Counted from the first letter of the stretch, positions 50,346 to 60,609 are shown. The stretch: 64,000 bases of DNA from Herbaspirillum sp. LeCh32-8 (GCF_017814915.1 NZ_JAGIPZ010000010.1:62001-126000); one strand, 5' to 3'. A program made the numbers and translations. The notes: generated from the sequence alone by a model not told the origin.

Positions 50346-52847
50346 ATGCACAGCGCGATTTCCCCCGAGCCAGCTTCGTTTGCGCAACCCGACGCAGTTG
50401 CGAATGCGTTTTTCTCACTGGACGCCGACTGGAGATTCATCTATCTGGACGGCCCGGCAAAGGCGCTTATCGGTCGCCCGCCGCTCGCACTCCCGACGAA
50501 CAGCTTGTGGGACGCATTCCCCGAGCTGCTTGGCAGCGAATTTGAAGAGCATCTGCGCCACGTCGCGCGAGACCGGCTGCCCCGAACCTTCATCCATCGC
50601 CATGGCCGCAACGAGCGCTCCTATGAAATCCATTGCTATGCGGATGCCGGCAATCTCTGCGTCTGCTGGCGCCACGTTGCGCCCGGCTCCGACGTCGCCG
50701 GCTCAACCGGCGAATCCGATCGCCGCCGCCGCTTCTATGAAACCTTCCTGTCCAACACGCCCGATCTGGCCTATTGCTGGGATCTGAATCATCGCTTCAT
50801 CTATGCCAACCGGGTGCTGCTGCAGATGTGGAATCAGACCTGGGACGGGGCAATCGGCAAGAATTGCCTCGAACTCGGCTACGAGCCATGGCACGCCGAG
50901 ATGCATAGTCGCGAAATTGAGCAAGTGCGCGCCACGAAGCAGCCTGTGCGCGGCGACGTTCCCTTCAACGGTGCCTTCGGCCGCCGTATCTATGACTACA
51001 TTCTGTTCCCCGTCCTGGGCCCTGACGGTGAGGTGGAGGCCGTTGCCGGCACGACGCGCGACGTCACCGAGCGCAAATATACCGAGGCTCGCCAGCAGGC
51101 GCTCTCCACGCTGGCTGAACAGATCGGCGGTTCCAGCTCACTGGAAGATGTCGCGGCGATCGCGGCCCGCGTCATCGGCGAAGCATTGGCCGCGAAGTGG
51201 GTTTCTTACAAGATCATCGATACCAGTAACGGCGACCCCGCGCAGCGAGGCGACTGGAGCTTCGGCCCTCTGGCCCAACCCGAAGCGCTCACTGAGCTCC
51301 ATGATGAGCACAGGATGAGCGATGCACTGCGCGGCGGCGCGGTCATCCAGGTAGGCAATGTGATCTCGGATCCGCAGACGACTCCGTTCCTGCCGCTCTA
51401 CAAGCGATGGGACGCTGCCTCCTTCCTGGATTTTCCGGTGATGGCGAACGATTGCCTGGTGGCAGTCGTTCATGTCAGCAACAACCATCCCCGCGTCTGG
51501 ACCGGCCACGATCTGCAACTGGTCGCAGAAGTCGCCGAACTGGCGCGTGCAGCGTGCGATCGCATCCACAACGAAAAGGCATTGGCGGTCAGCGAAGCGC
51601 GCTTGCGTGAAATCAACGAGTCGCTGGAAGCAGAGGTCAGCACCCGTACCCGTGAGCTGATGGCAACCGAAGAGGCGTTGCGCCATTCCCAGAAGATCGA
51701 GGCTATCGGCCAGCTTACCGGCGGCCTCGCGCATGACTTCAATAACTTGCTGGGCGGGATCACCGGCAGTCTGGATCTGATGCGCGTGCGGCTTGCACAA
51801 GGGCGTACCGAAGACCTCGGCCGCTACATCGATATTGCCCTGCGCAGCGTGAACCGCGCCGCCTCGCTGACCCAACGCCTGCTGGCCTTTGCCCGGCGTC
51901 AGACATTGGATCCCAAACCGACCAACGTCAATTCCCTGATTACCGGTATGGAAGACCTGGTCCGGCGCAGCATCGGCCCCGGCGTCGAGCTGGAGGTCGT
52001 CGGCGCGGGCGGTTTGTGGTCGACGCTGGTGGATGCGCCGCAGCTTGAAAGCGCACTGCTGAATCTGTGCATCAACGCGCGCGACGCCATGCCCGATGGC
52101 GGACGCCTGACCATCGAGACCGCCAACAAATGGCTGGACGACAAATGGGCGCATGAACGAGATCTGCCGCCGGGACAGTATGTTTCCATTTCTGTAACGG
52201 ACACCGGCACGGGCATGACGCCCGATGTCATCTCGCGTGCCTTCGATCCGTTCTTTACCACCAAGCCGATCGGCGAAGGCACCGGGCTGGGCTTGTCCAT
52301 GGTGTACGGTTTCGCCCGCCAGTCCGGAGGGCAGATACGGATTTACTCCGAAGTGGGCCACGGCACCACGATATCGGTGTATCTGCCGCGCCATCACAGG
52401 GATGCCACCGAGAGGGAAGAGACCGAAGTGCACTTGGCCCAAGGATCCGGCGGCAGTGGCGAAGTGGTGCTGGTCGTGGACGACGAGGCATCTATCCGGA
52501 CGCTTATCGCCGAAGTGCTCGGCGATGCCGGTTATGTGGCGCTGGAGGCGGTCGATGGTCCCTCGGCACTACGCATCATCCAGTCCGGCGTGCGCATCGA
52601 CCTGCTGGTCACTGATGTCGGCCTGCCCGGCGGTATCAACGGCCGCCAGGTTGCCGACGCCGGCCGGGCGCTGCGACCGGATCTGAAAGTCCTTTTCATC
52701 ACCGGCTATGCGGAAAACGCCGCCATCGGCAACGGGCATCTGCAACCCGGCATGCAGCTGCTGACCAAGCCTTTCAAAATGGATACGTTGTCACGGCGCA
52801 TCCGGGGCATTCTGACAGGACCGGACGAGACGTATCGGAGCCAATAA
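50346..52847 (+). CDS. Hybrid histidine kinase PAS-PAS-GAF-HisKA-HATPase-REC
   Basis: 833 aa from ATG 50346; the frame is open back to GTG 50205 but that stretch looks non-coding. Two PAS domains (about 10-120, '[20 protein letters not shown]'; about 125-245, '[20 protein letters not shown]'), a GAF domain (about 255-410), a coiled linker, HisKA with '[20 protein letters not shown]', HATPase ('[11 protein letters not shown]', 'DTGTGM', '[20 protein letters not shown]') and a receiver (Asp in '[17 protein letters not shown]'). No membrane helix: a cytoplasmic sensor, plausibly redox or light-responsive via PAS/GAF. It lies 155 bases after DUF421 and has no adjacent response regulator. Confidence 0.88.
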   Translation: MHSAISPEPASFAQPDAVANAFFSLDADWRFIYLDGPAKALIGRPPLALPTNSLWDAFPELLGSEFEEHLRHVARDRLPRTFIHRHGRNERSYEIHCYADAGNLCVCWRHVAPGSDVAGSTGESDRRRRFYETFLSNTPDLAYCWDLNHRFIYANRVLLQMWNQTWDGAIGKNCLELGYEPWHAEMHSREIEQVRATKQPVRGDVPFNGAFGRRIYDYILFPVLGPDGEVEAVAGTTRDVTERKYTEARQQALSTLAEQIGGSSSLEDVAAIAARVIGEALAAKWVSYKIIDTSNGDPAQRGDWSFGPLAQPEALTELHDEHRMSDALRGGAVIQVGNVISDPQTTPFLPLYKRWDAASFLDFPVMANDCLVAVVHVSNNHPRVWTGHDLQLVAEVAELARAACDRIHNEKALAVSEARLREINESLEAEVSTRTRELMATEEALRHSQKIEAIGQLTGGLAHDFNNLLGGITGSLDLMRVRLAQGRTEDLGRYIDIALRSVNRAASLTQRLLAFARRQTLDPKPTNVNSLITGMEDLVRRSIGPGVELEVVGAGGLWSTLVDAPQLESALLNLCINARDAMPDGGRLTIETANKWLDDKWAHERDLPPGQYVSISVTDTGTGMTPDVISRAFDPFFTTKPIGEGTGLGLSMVYGFARQSGGQIRIYSEVGHGTTISVYLPRHHRDATEREETEVHLAQGSGGSGEVVLVVDDEASIRTLIAEVLGDAGYVALEAVDGPSALRIIQSGVRIDLLVTDVGLPGGINGRQVADAGRALRPDLKVLFITGYAENAAIGNGHLQPGMQLLTKPFKMDTLSRRIRGILTGPDETYRSQ

Positions 52848-53006
52848 AAATTAAACATCCGACGCGTTTGCGCGATTGCCCAAACGATCAGCGGCACCAG
52901 CTATCGACGCAGAACGATATTTCCCGCGGGAAAAATCCAGCGCAACGATGCTGCTCGACATTCCCGTCGGCGATCACCCGATAACCAAAACTCATCCCAC
53001 CGCGCT

Positions 53007-53021
53007 ATTGGTCTTACCAAT
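53007..53021. promoter_or_regulatory. GntR-type operator before the diketo-acid hydrolase gene
   Basis: ATTGGT-CTT-ACCAAT is a perfect inverted repeat of the FadR-subfamily type. It lies about 110 bases upstream of the ATG at 53130 and overlaps a possible promoter (TATGAT at 53029-53034). No GntR gene adjoins it, so the regulator is encoded elsewhere. Confidence 0.65.
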
Positions 53022-53129
53022 AAACTGGTATGATCCAACCCGCAAAACGACAAGGCCCGCAGTGCGCCCGGTTTGCCCTGGCGCGTTGCCGACGCCGATT
53101 TGAGACAACCTATCTTCAAAGGAAACACG

Positions 53130-53975
53130 ATGAAATTACTCCGCTACGGCCCGGTTGGGCAGGAAAAACCCGGCATTCTGGACCAGGCCGGCAAGATCCG
53201 TGACCTGTCCGGCCAGATCAAGGACCTCAACGGCGCTTCGCTGGACGACGCGACCCTGGCCAAGATCCGCGCGCTGGACATCAACAGCCTGCCCGTGGTG
53301 GATGGCAATCCGCGCATCGGCGCCTGCGTGGGCAACATCGGCAAATTCATCTGCATCGGCCTGAACTACGCCGACCACGCTGCCGAATCCAACCTGCCTA
53401 TTCCGGCCGAGCCGGTGGTGTTCAACAAGTGGACCTCCGCCGTCGTCGGCCCCAATGACGACGTCAAGATCCCGCGCGGCTCCAAGAAGACCGACTGGGA
53501 AGTCGAGCTGGGCGTGGTCATCGGCAAGGGCGGCACCTACATCGACGAGAAGGATGCGATGTCGCACGTGGCCGGTTACTGCGTGGTCAACGACGTTTCC
53601 GAGCGCGAATACCAGATCGAGCGCGGCGGCACCTGGGACAAGGGCAAGGGCTGCGACACCTTCGGCCCGATCGGCCCGTGGCTGGTCACCCGCGACGAAG
53701 TCGCCGACCCGCAGAAGCTGGGCATGTGGCTGGAAGTGGACGGCAAGCGCTACCAGAACGGCAATACCAGCACCATGATCTTCGGCGTGGCGCACATCAT
53801 CGCCTACCTGTCCAAGTTCATGAGCCTGCAGCCGGGCGACGTCATCTCCACCGGCACGCCGCCGGGCGTGGGCATGGGCGTCAAGCCGGAAGCCGTGTTC
53901 CTGCGCGCCGGCCAGGTCATGCGTCTGGGCATCGACGGCCTGGGCGAGCAACAGCAGAAGACCGTCAACGCCTGA
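53130..53975 (+). CDS. FAH-family 2,4-diketo-3-deoxy sugar-acid hydrolase
   Basis: 281 aa from ATG 53130, after AAAGGAAACACG. Fumarylacetoacetate-hydrolase fold with metal ligands Glu-x-Glu in 'DWEVELGVVIGKGGTYIDEK' and Asp in 'GYCVVNDVSEREYQIERGGT'; also 'KGCDTFGPIGPWLVTRDEVA' and 'GDVISTGTPPGVGMGVKP'. The branch matches hydrolases that split 2,4-diketo-3-deoxy-L-fuconate/rhamnonate/pentonate into pyruvate plus lactate or glycolate. The neighbouring SDR would make that diketo acid. Genes of this pair were, from memory, characterised in Herbaspirillum huttiense. The exact sugar is not fixed. Confidence 0.85.
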   Translation: MKLLRYGPVGQEKPGILDQAGKIRDLSGQIKDLNGASLDDATLAKIRALDINSLPVVDGNPRIGACVGNIGKFICIGLNYADHAAESNLPIPAEPVVFNKWTSAVVGPNDDVKIPRGSKKTDWEVELGVVIGKGGTYIDEKDAMSHVAGYCVVNDVSEREYQIERGGTWDKGKGCDTFGPIGPWLVTRDEVADPQKLGMWLEVDGKRYQNGNTSTMIFGVAHIIAYLSKFMSLQPGDVISTGTPPGVGMGVKPEAVFLRAGQVMRLGIDGLGEQQQKTVNA

Positions 53976-54070
53976 GCGCCGGCTCAAGGCAAACCAGAAG
54001 AATAAGAACGATGCGCGGGCCCACGCGGCCCGCGCCGACCGATAACAGGACCACGAGAAGGAGAACTCAG

Positions 54071-54823
54071 ATGAATCACTACGATTTCCAGGGCCGCAGC
54101 GCCATCATCACCGGCGGCGCGCAAGGCTTCGGCTACGCGGTCGCGGAGCGCCTGCTGCAGGGCAAAGCCAAGGTCGTGCTGTGGGACATGGACGAGAAGG
54201 CGCTGGCCGACGCGCGCGCCAAGCTGGAGCCGCTGGGCAATGTCGAGACCATCAAGGTCGACATCGCCAATGAAGCCGACGTCAAGAAGGCCATGGAAGC
54301 CACCGAGAAGGTGACCCAGTCGATCGACATCCTGGTGCACAGCGCCGGCATCGCCGGCCAGAACAACCCGGTCGCCGACTACTCGCCGGAAGAATGGCGC
54401 CGCGTCATCGACATCGACCTGAACGGCACCTTCTATGTCAACCAGGTGGTGGTCCAGCGCATGATCGCGCAGAACTACGGCCGCATCGTCAACGTCGCCT
54501 CGATCGCCGGCAAGGAAGGCAACCCGACCGCGTCGGCCTACAGCGCCGCCAAGGCCGGCCTGATCGCCCTGACCAAGAGCCTGGGCAAGGAAACCGCGAC
54601 CAAGAACATCGCCGTCAACGCCATCACCCCGGCCGCCGCACAGACCCGCATCCTGGAGCAATGCACCCAGGCGCACATCGACTACATGCTGTCGAAGATC
54701 CCGCGCGCGCGTTTCCTGAAGGTGGAAGAGCTGGCCGCGATGGTGGCCTGGCTGGTGTCGGAAGAAAACTCCTTCACCACCGCGTCGGTATTCGACCTCT
54801 CGGGCGGCCGCGCAACCTATTGA
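54071..54823 (+). CDS. SDR-family 2-keto-3-deoxy sugar-acid dehydrogenase
   Basis: 250 aa. NAD-binding 'AIITGGAQGFGYAVAERLL', 'LVHSAGIAG', catalytic Ser in 'RIVNVASIAGKEGNPTASAY', Tyr-x3-Lys in 'YSAAKAGLIALTKSL'. Adjacent to the FAH hydrolase (95 bases downstream), it should oxidise 2-keto-3-deoxy-L-fuconate/rhamnonate/pentonate at C4, feeding the hydrolase. Cytoplasmic. Dehydratase and aldose dehydrogenase genes for the earlier steps are not in this window. Confidence 0.87.
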   Translation: MNHYDFQGRSAIITGGAQGFGYAVAERLLQGKAKVVLWDMDEKALADARAKLEPLGNVETIKVDIANEADVKKAMEATEKVTQSIDILVHSAGIAGQNNPVADYSPEEWRRVIDIDLNGTFYVNQVVVQRMIAQNYGRIVNVASIAGKEGNPTASAYSAAKAGLIALTKSLGKETATKNIAVNAITPAAAQTRILEQCTQAHIDYMLSKIPRARFLKVEELAAMVAWLVSEENSFTTASVFDLSGGRATY

Positions 54824-55061
54824 TCCGGGCGACCGGACAACAACGGCGGGCCGCACGGAGACGGGATGCGGCCCCGCTAGGCGCAAGGCAAGCCATAACA
54901 AGTATTAAAAAAGCAGCACCGGCGCACGGAGTCCTTTCGTGCGCCGCTCCATAGCAACGACAACATAACGACAGAACCACGTCCACTGCGCATGCGCGGC
55001 GGCGATGGACCTTTTCGCGCCTTCGGTTTTAACCAGAAAGCCTTTCGAGGAGAGACACACC

Positions 55062-56381
55062 ATGGCAGCAGTACCCTACCCGGCCACCGCGTCGGAACTA
55101 CAAGAATCCAACCTGTACCGCAGGATCACCTGGCGCTTCGTGCCCCTGTTGATGATCTGCTTCGTGTTCGCCTATCTGGACCGGGTGAACATCAGTTTCG
55201 CCAAGCTGCAGATGCAGACCGACCTCGGCTTCTCGGACGCCGTCTACGGCCTGGGCGCCAGCATCTTCTTCGTCGGCTACTTCCTGTTCGAAGTGCCCAG
55301 CAACATGATCTTGCACAAGGTCGGCCCCAAGCGCTGGATCGCCCGCATCATGGTCACCTGGGGTATCGCCTCGGCGGCGATGATGTTCGTCAGCAATGAA
55401 GCCAGCTTCTACGTGCTGCGCTTCCTGATCGGCCTGTTGGAAGCCGGCTTCGTGCCGGGCGCGCTGTACTTCTTCACCAACTGGTTCCCGTCGGTGCGCC
55501 GCGGCCGTATCAACTCGCTGTTCATGGCTGCCATCGCCGTGTGCGGCATCATCGGCGGCCCGCTGTCGGGCGGCATCATGAAGTGGACCCACGGCATGGC
55601 CGACATGCACGGCTGGCAGTGGCTGTTCCTGCTCGAAGGCATTCCCTCTATCCTGCTGGGCGTGGTGTGTTTCCTGGTGATCGACGACAAGATCGAGGAC
55701 GCGCGCTGGCTCAAGCCTGAAGAAAAGAAACTGCTGATCGATCGCATCGCGGCCGAGCCCAAGAGCGAAGCCGTGCACTCCTTCGGCGCCGCGCTGAAGC
55801 AGCCGACCACCATCGTCATGTCGCTGATTTACCTGGTGCTGGCCTCGGGCATCTACGGCCTGGTGTTCTGGATGCCGCAGCTGATCAAGAGCGCCGGCAC
55901 CGACGACACCTTCATCATCGGCCTGATCTCGATGCTGCCCTACATCTGTGCCGGCCTGGGCATGATCTTCATCGGCCGCAGCTCGGACCGCACCGGCGAA
56001 CGCCGCTGGCACCTGGCCTGCTGCGCGCTGCTGGGCGGCATCGGCTACGCCGCCGCAGCCTACTTCGGCAGCAACACGCTGATCCTGGTGATCGCCCTGT
56101 CGGCGGCCGCCACCGGCATCATCGCCGGCATCGGCCTGTTCTGGATCCTGCCCCCGCGCGTGCTCTCGGGCGCAGCGGCCGCTGCCGGCATCGCGCTGAT
56201 CAACTCGGTCGGCCAGCTGGGCGGCATCATCACCCCCTACATGGTCGGCAAGATCCGCGACATCACCGGCAGCCCGGCCATCGGCCTGTACGTGGTGGCG
56301 CTGGAATGCGCGGTCGGCGCAGCGCTGCTGCTGTGGGCCCTGCCGCGCCGCATCTACTTCCGTGAGCCGGCGCAAAAGTAA
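55062..56381 (+). CDS. MFS transporter, ACS family, sugar-acid or sugar uptake
   Basis: 439 aa from ATG 55062 (GAGGAGAGACACACC before it). Twelve helices; 'CFVFAYLDRVNISFAKLQMQ' and 'GASIFFVGYFLFEVPSNMIL' are ACS-family marks, as are 'GPKRWIARIMVTWGI' and 'GLLEAGFVPGALYFFTNWFP'. Third gene after the hydrolase and the SDR (238-base gap), ended by a terminator. Likely imports the sugar acid or sugar degraded by the two enzymes. A paralogue of the transporter at 14712 but not a duplicate of it. Confidence 0.87.
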   Translation: MAAVPYPATASELQESNLYRRITWRFVPLLMICFVFAYLDRVNISFAKLQMQTDLGFSDAVYGLGASIFFVGYFLFEVPSNMILHKVGPKRWIARIMVTWGIASAAMMFVSNEASFYVLRFLIGLLEAGFVPGALYFFTNWFPSVRRGRINSLFMAAIAVCGIIGGPLSGGIMKWTHGMADMHGWQWLFLLEGIPSILLGVVCFLVIDDKIEDARWLKPEEKKLLIDRIAAEPKSEAVHSFGAALKQPTTIVMSLIYLVLASGIYGLVFWMPQLIKSAGTDDTFIIGLISMLPYICAGLGMIFIGRSSDRTGERRWHLACCALLGGIGYAAAAYFGSNTLILVIALSAAATGIIAGIGLFWILPPRVLSGAAAAAGIALINSVGQLGGIITPYMVGKIRDITGSPAIGLYVVALECAVGAALLLWALPRRIYFREPAQK

Positions 56382-56409
56382 TTGCCCCCATCGCTGGACG
56401 CTGCAAATA

Positions 56410-56434
56410 CGAAACCCGCCATCAGGCGGGTTTC
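56410..56434 (+). terminator. Intrinsic terminator of the sugar-acid operon
   Basis: CGAAACCCGCC-ATCA-GGCGGGTTTCG followed by TTTTA, 28 bases after the transporter stop. Confidence 0.88.
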
Positions 56435-56475
56435 GTTTTATGTGGCCCCCTTAGTCAAGAGTCGAGGCATGACAA

Positions 56476-56589
56476 ACGACACTGGGTCCCTGCTTTCGCA
56501 GGGACGACACTGAAGAGTTAGCCAATACCTCCTGCGGTTCCAGCCACTCACTGCCTGTCGTTCCTGCGAAAGCAGGAACCCAGTGTCGT
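56476..56589. repeat. Pair of inverted 33-base REP-like elements
   Basis: 56476-56508 and 56557-56589 are inverted copies differing at two positions. Each starts or ends with ACGACACTGGGT and contains an internal hairpin (TCCCTGC-TTTC-GCAGGGA in the first). They face each other over 48 bases, as in paired REP/BIME elements scattered in betaproteobacterial genomes. They lie between the sugar-acid operon and bcsZ, which converge here, and may also stop bcs transcription. Confidence 0.75.
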
Positions 56590-56639
56590 TCAACGCACGT
56601 CGAGCCACCACAACCGCAAGCTCGCGACGACACAAAAGT

Positions 56640-57833
56640 CTACGACTTGCACGCCCATGCCGGCGACAAATTGCCCGCCGCATCGAAGCGATACTGCCCC
56701 TGCAGCCAGCCCCAGCCGAACAAGGTCAGCACGCTGTTGTAGTAGTTGAATTCGCCATCCCCGGCGGCGCCGGCATGTGGGACCGCGCGCGACCATGCCG
56801 TCCACTTGTCCCGCACCAGCTGCTCCTGCGCGGCAAGCGGCTCGGCCGCGCCGGTGGATTTCAGCCAGGGCAGTACGGCAGCGGAAAAGCCCACCGGGCC
56901 GCGCCCTTGCGGCGCACCGGTGACGCTATTGATGTTCTCCGGCGGCGCCGCATAGTTGACGATGGCGCGCGTCATCGGCGCCAGCGCATTGCGGATAGCG
57001 GCCACCAGCGCATCGCCGTCGTCCGTCACGCCGGCCCACAGGTAGACGCGGATGGCGTCGTAGCTGCCCAGCACCGAGCGCTCGCTGTCGGGCTGGAAGC
57101 CCTTGGCCGCGTCATAGATCACCCAGTCCGGCGCGAAGCCCTGCGGTGCCGATTGCGTGATCAGCTTCGCCGCGCCCTGCGCCATCGCGCTCCACGGGCC
57201 GCTCGGATCGACGGCGGCAAAGCGGCGCAGCAGCGGCAAGGGCAGGTAACTCGGATTGAGCCGCCAGCGCTCACGGCCGATATCGAAGCCGTACGGGCCG
57301 GGTAACAGCATCGGCCCGAGCTCCCCCATCGTGCGCACTTCCTGCGCCTTGACCTGGTTGAGCAGCGCCATGCCGGCTTTCAGGTACTCGGGCATCTGCC
57401 ACAGCCGGCTTGCCTCCAGCAGCGCGTAGGCGAACCACAGGTCGGCGTCGGCAGCGGAATTGGGATCGATCACGCCGAAGCTGCCGCCTTCGCGGCGGCC
57501 CCAGTGCCAGGCCGGCAGCTTATCGGAACCGGCGCCGAGATTGTCGCGGCTCCAGCGCCAGATCGCGGCGAAGCGCGCGCGGTCGTCGGCCACCAGCGCG
57601 AAGAACATGCCGTAGGACTGGCTCTCGGAGGTGCTTTGCTGCTCAGGCACGGAAAAGTCGACGATGCGGCCGTCGGCCTGCACGTGACGGCGCGCGAACG
57701 CCTCCCATTGCGGCCAGCCGGCCGGACAGGATTGGGCGGCGGCGTCAGTAGCCAGCGCGGGCAGGAAACTCACGAGAGCCAGTGCGGCGCCGGCCTGCAG
57801 CAACAGCCGCCGTTTGGGGAAATAAGGGGTCAT
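56640..57833 (-). CDS. bcsZ: Endo-1,4-beta-glucanase BcsZ (GH8)
   Basis: 397 aa. Signal sequence with a twin-arginine-like start ('KRRLLLQAGAALALVSFLPA'), then a GH8 catalytic domain: catalytic acid Glu in 'STSESQSYGMFFAL', Asp in 'SAADADLWFAYALLEASRLW', 'GSYDAIRVYLWAGVTDDG' and 'FNYYNSVLTLFGWGWLQGQY'. It trims cellulose chains in the periplasm during export. Last gene of the bcs operon; its ATG overlaps the bcsC stop (ATGA). Whether export is Tat or Sec is undecided. Confidence 0.93.
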   Translation of the reverse strand: MTPYFPKRRLLLQAGAALALVSFLPALATDAAAQSCPAGWPQWEAFARRHVQADGRIVDFSVPEQQSTSESQSYGMFFALVADDRARFAAIWRWSRDNLGAGSDKLPAWHWGRREGGSFGVIDPNSAADADLWFAYALLEASRLWQMPEYLKAGMALLNQVKAQEVRTMGELGPMLLPGPYGFDIGRERWRLNPSYLPLPLLRRFAAVDPSGPWSAMAQGAAKLITQSAPQGFAPDWVIYDAAKGFQPDSERSVLGSYDAIRVYLWAGVTDDGDALVAAIRNALAPMTRAIVNYAAPPENINSVTGAPQGRGPVGFSAAVLPWLKSTGAAEPLAAQEQLVRDKWTAWSRAVPHAGAAGDGEFNYYNSVLTLFGWGWLQGQYRFDAAGNLSPAWACKS

Positions 57834-60607
57834 CGTCCATCGTCCAATTGTCCGGCGAAATCGCGCGTGGTTTTGGGCAGGTCGCGGCTGAACACGGCCG
57901 CACGGTCGTCAAAGAAGTAACGGACAAACAGCATGGCCGCATATTGGCGGTCGCGTCCCGGGGTGAGGTTGAGATCGCCCAGCACGCCCAGTTGCCAGCG
58001 CGGCGCCAGGCGCCTGACCGCCGCCAGCTGCACATGCGCATACATGCCGCTGTCGTTGCCGCCAGCATAACCGCAATTGACGGCAGACGCCGGCACCGCC
58101 CGATACGGCACAGGCAAGCAGGCCGCGGCCGATTGCGAGGCGCTGTTCCAGCCCAGTTCCAGGTTGCCCGAGAGCTGGCTCTGGTGCCCTTCCTGCGTCA
58201 TGAACTGCGAGGCGATGCCGGCGCTGACCGAGCGCTGCGGGCTGTAGTAGCCGCCCAGGCCCCAGCCGTACTGGTTCTGGTTGTTGTCGTAGTGCAGATA
58301 GTGCAGCGCCGGGCCGAGGTTGAAGTAATCGAAGCCGCCCAACTTGAGGTCGTAACCGGCGCCAAGGTCCAGCGCGATTGCGCTGTTGCCCTGCACGTTG
58401 TGGCCGCTGAAGGCCGCGAGCTCGGCATTGGCGGAAACGCTCCAGCGCGGCGCCACCTGCACCAGCGTCTTGGCACCGATGGCGTTGCGCCGCACGTCGC
58501 CCCACCACGCGCCGGTTCCCGCCAAGGCTACGCCGCGCCAGGACAGCAAGGAGTCGCGCACCGGATTGCTGCCGACATACGCGCTCCAGCTGCCCCATTC
58601 CTTTTGCTGCCCGACGGCCGCCTGCGCGTGCAGCTCGCTGCCGCCCGCGCCGCCGTCGGTCACGCCCGCCGCGGCCTGCCACGCCAGGCGACCGGCGTCG
58701 GTCAGCCAGAGGGAGTCCTCCACGCCAAACCATACCTCGCGCACATTGGCGAAGCCCGATTGCAGCGACGCCGCCGGCACGCCGAGCGCGCGTGCAACAT
58801 TGTCGGGCGCGATCGCCCCCGCATCCAGGCGCACGTTGCGCACCCGCAGATCGTACTGGCGCGTGCCGTCGGCGCCGCCGAACCACTGCGCGCGCAGCGC
58901 CGGCGCCGGCGTTTCCAGATGCCCCTGGCCATCGGCGCCGGCATGGTTGGAATAGCTCATCCCGGCCGTGACCGACGCCGCGCGAATGCCCTGCAGGTTC
59001 TGCGGCAGATAGCCTTGCACGCTTTCGCGCAGGACCTCTGCCTGCTCGGCCGGCTGCGCCGCGATCTGCTCTTCGGCGCGCTGGCGCAGGCTGTCGGCGA
59101 GGACGAATTGCTTCTGGTAATACAGCTGCTGGCTCTGCAACGCCGTCACGTAAGTCGACAGCGGCGCCTGCTTTGCCTCGGCCGTCGCGGCCAGTTGCGG
59201 CAGACGGCCGCGCGCGTTCTCGGACAGCGCCCAGCCCTCGGCTGCGCGCGCATCGCGCGAGGCGCGATATTGCGCGGCAAAGAGCTGCGCCGCCTGTTCA
59301 TAACGTTGACTGCCGTACAGGTTCCAGCCACGCAGCGCGGCAGTCTGCTGCCGACTTGCGCCCAGCTTCTCGGCCTCGTCCAGCGTGGCCAGGCTGGCGG
59401 CGTAATCCTTGGTCTGGTTGTAGCGGTCGGCGCGCAGCAACTGCAGGCGCGCGCGCTGCGCCCTGGCGCGCGGATCGGCGGCCAACGCCGGTTCAGCCAG
59501 CAGTTTGTCGGCGCCGGCCATGTCGCCGGCCTGCAAGCGGATCTGCAGCAAACCCAGTTGCGCATCGACGTTGCCGGGCTGCCACTGGTGCGCGCGGTTG
59601 AACCACACCGCGGCTTCAGCCAGGTCGTTGTGGGCCAGCATGATCCAGCCGGCCAGCGTTGCGGCGGCGGCGTCAAGATATCCGCGAATGTCTTCCGCCA
59701 TGTCGGGCAGCAACTGCCACGCCTGCGCGCTCGCGGGATCGAGCGCGGCCAGCTGCGTCAAGCGGCGGTCGTAAAGCAGGCGCTGGAATTTGGCGTCGCT
59801 GTCGGCATCGCGCACGCCACCATGCTCGGCGGCGACCAGCGTGCCCACCATCTCGCTGTCGGAGCCCAGCGTCTGCTGCGCCATGTAGAGCGTGGCGATG
59901 CGGTTGGACGCCGGCGCGCAATCGGGAAAGACCGAGCGATACAGCGCGAAGGCTGCGTCCTTGTGACCGGCGCGGGCCAACAGCTCGGCCGCGCTCCACA
60001 ACCGGTCGATGCGGGCGCAGGAAAAGTCCTGTGGGTAACGCGACATCAGGTCTTGCAGCTGCGACGTGCTGAGCGGCCCCACCGGCCCGCTCTTCGCATA
60101 GGCGAACAGGCGCTCGATCTCGCCCTCCTTTTGCAGACGCGCGCGTTCGGCCAGCAGCTGGGATGACGGCGACCAACCCGTCGCCTGCGCGCGCGTGCGG
60201 GCAAGCTGGCGATCAAAACCGGCGAGATCCTTGCGATGCAGGAGCGCCCACAGCGGCTGCTCGTCCACGCCGGCCGCTGCAGCGGCGGTGGCCGGCGCAC
60301 CTGCCGCATCGGCTGGCCCCGGCAACAAGGCTTGCTGCCGGCGGCGCGTGTCCGCCAACTCACGCCGGCGTTCTTCGGCGCGCAGCTTCACGTCCTGCTG
60401 CACGCTGCGCGCCGCGCGCGCGCCCTCGCCTTGCGTCACGCTTACCGCGCCCTGGCCGCGCTTGATCTCGACCTGCTGCGCCTGGCGCTGCACGCTGGTG
60501 ACATTGCCCTGCTGCTGCGCCATGGCCGGCGGCAGCGGCAGACCGGCCGCCAAGCCGACCAGCCAGACGGGATGCGGCAGATACCGCAGTCGGTTTGCGC
60601 CGCCCAT
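57830..60607 (-). CDS. bcsC: Cellulose synthase outer-membrane subunit BcsC
   Basis: 925 aa from ATG 60607, which directly follows the bcsB stop; longer readings enter bcsB. Signal peptide ('WLVGLAAGLPLPPAMA'), a long tetratricopeptide region (about 90-580, helix pairs such as 'AAVWFNRAHQWQPGNVDAQL' with 'GLLQIRLQAGDMAGADKLLA'), then the BCSC_C beta-barrel with 'YYSPQRSVSAGIASQFMTQE' and the C-terminal strand 'QYAAMLFVRYFFDDRAAVFS'. Somewhat shorter than the ~1150-residue E. coli protein, probably with fewer repeats. It guides cellulose through periplasm and outer membrane. Confidence 0.92.
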   Translation of the reverse strand: MGGANRLRYLPHPVWLVGLAAGLPLPPAMAQQQGNVTSVQRQAQQVEIKRGQGAVSVTQGEGARAARSVQQDVKLRAEERRRELADTRRRQQALLPGPADAAGAPATAAAAAGVDEQPLWALLHRKDLAGFDRQLARTRAQATGWSPSSQLLAERARLQKEGEIERLFAYAKSGPVGPLSTSQLQDLMSRYPQDFSCARIDRLWSAAELLARAGHKDAAFALYRSVFPDCAPASNRIATLYMAQQTLGSDSEMVGTLVAAEHGGVRDADSDAKFQRLLYDRRLTQLAALDPASAQAWQLLPDMAEDIRGYLDAAAATLAGWIMLAHNDLAEAAVWFNRAHQWQPGNVDAQLGLLQIRLQAGDMAGADKLLAEPALAADPRARAQRARLQLLRADRYNQTKDYAASLATLDEAEKLGASRQQTAALRGWNLYGSQRYEQAAQLFAAQYRASRDARAAEGWALSENARGRLPQLAATAEAKQAPLSTYVTALQSQQLYYQKQFVLADSLRQRAEEQIAAQPAEQAEVLRESVQGYLPQNLQGIRAASVTAGMSYSNHAGADGQGHLETPAPALRAQWFGGADGTRQYDLRVRNVRLDAGAIAPDNVARALGVPAASLQSGFANVREVWFGVEDSLWLTDAGRLAWQAAAGVTDGGAGGSELHAQAAVGQQKEWGSWSAYVGSNPVRDSLLSWRGVALAGTGAWWGDVRRNAIGAKTLVQVAPRWSVSANAELAAFSGHNVQGNSAIALDLGAGYDLKLGGFDYFNLGPALHYLHYDNNQNQYGWGLGGYYSPQRSVSAGIASQFMTQEGHQSQLSGNLELGWNSASQSAAACLPVPYRAVPASAVNCGYAGGNDSGMYAHVQLAAVRRLAPRWQLGVLGDLNLTPGRDRQYAAMLFVRYFFDDRAAVFSRDLPKTTRDFAGQLDDGR

Positions 60608-60609
60608 GA

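Noticed and set aside
57782-60166. 794-codon plus-strand reading frame opposite bcsC
   Set aside because: Antisense shadow of a GC-rich gene; composition is Arg/Ala/Gln/Val-rich without any domain, while the minus strand encodes BcsC.
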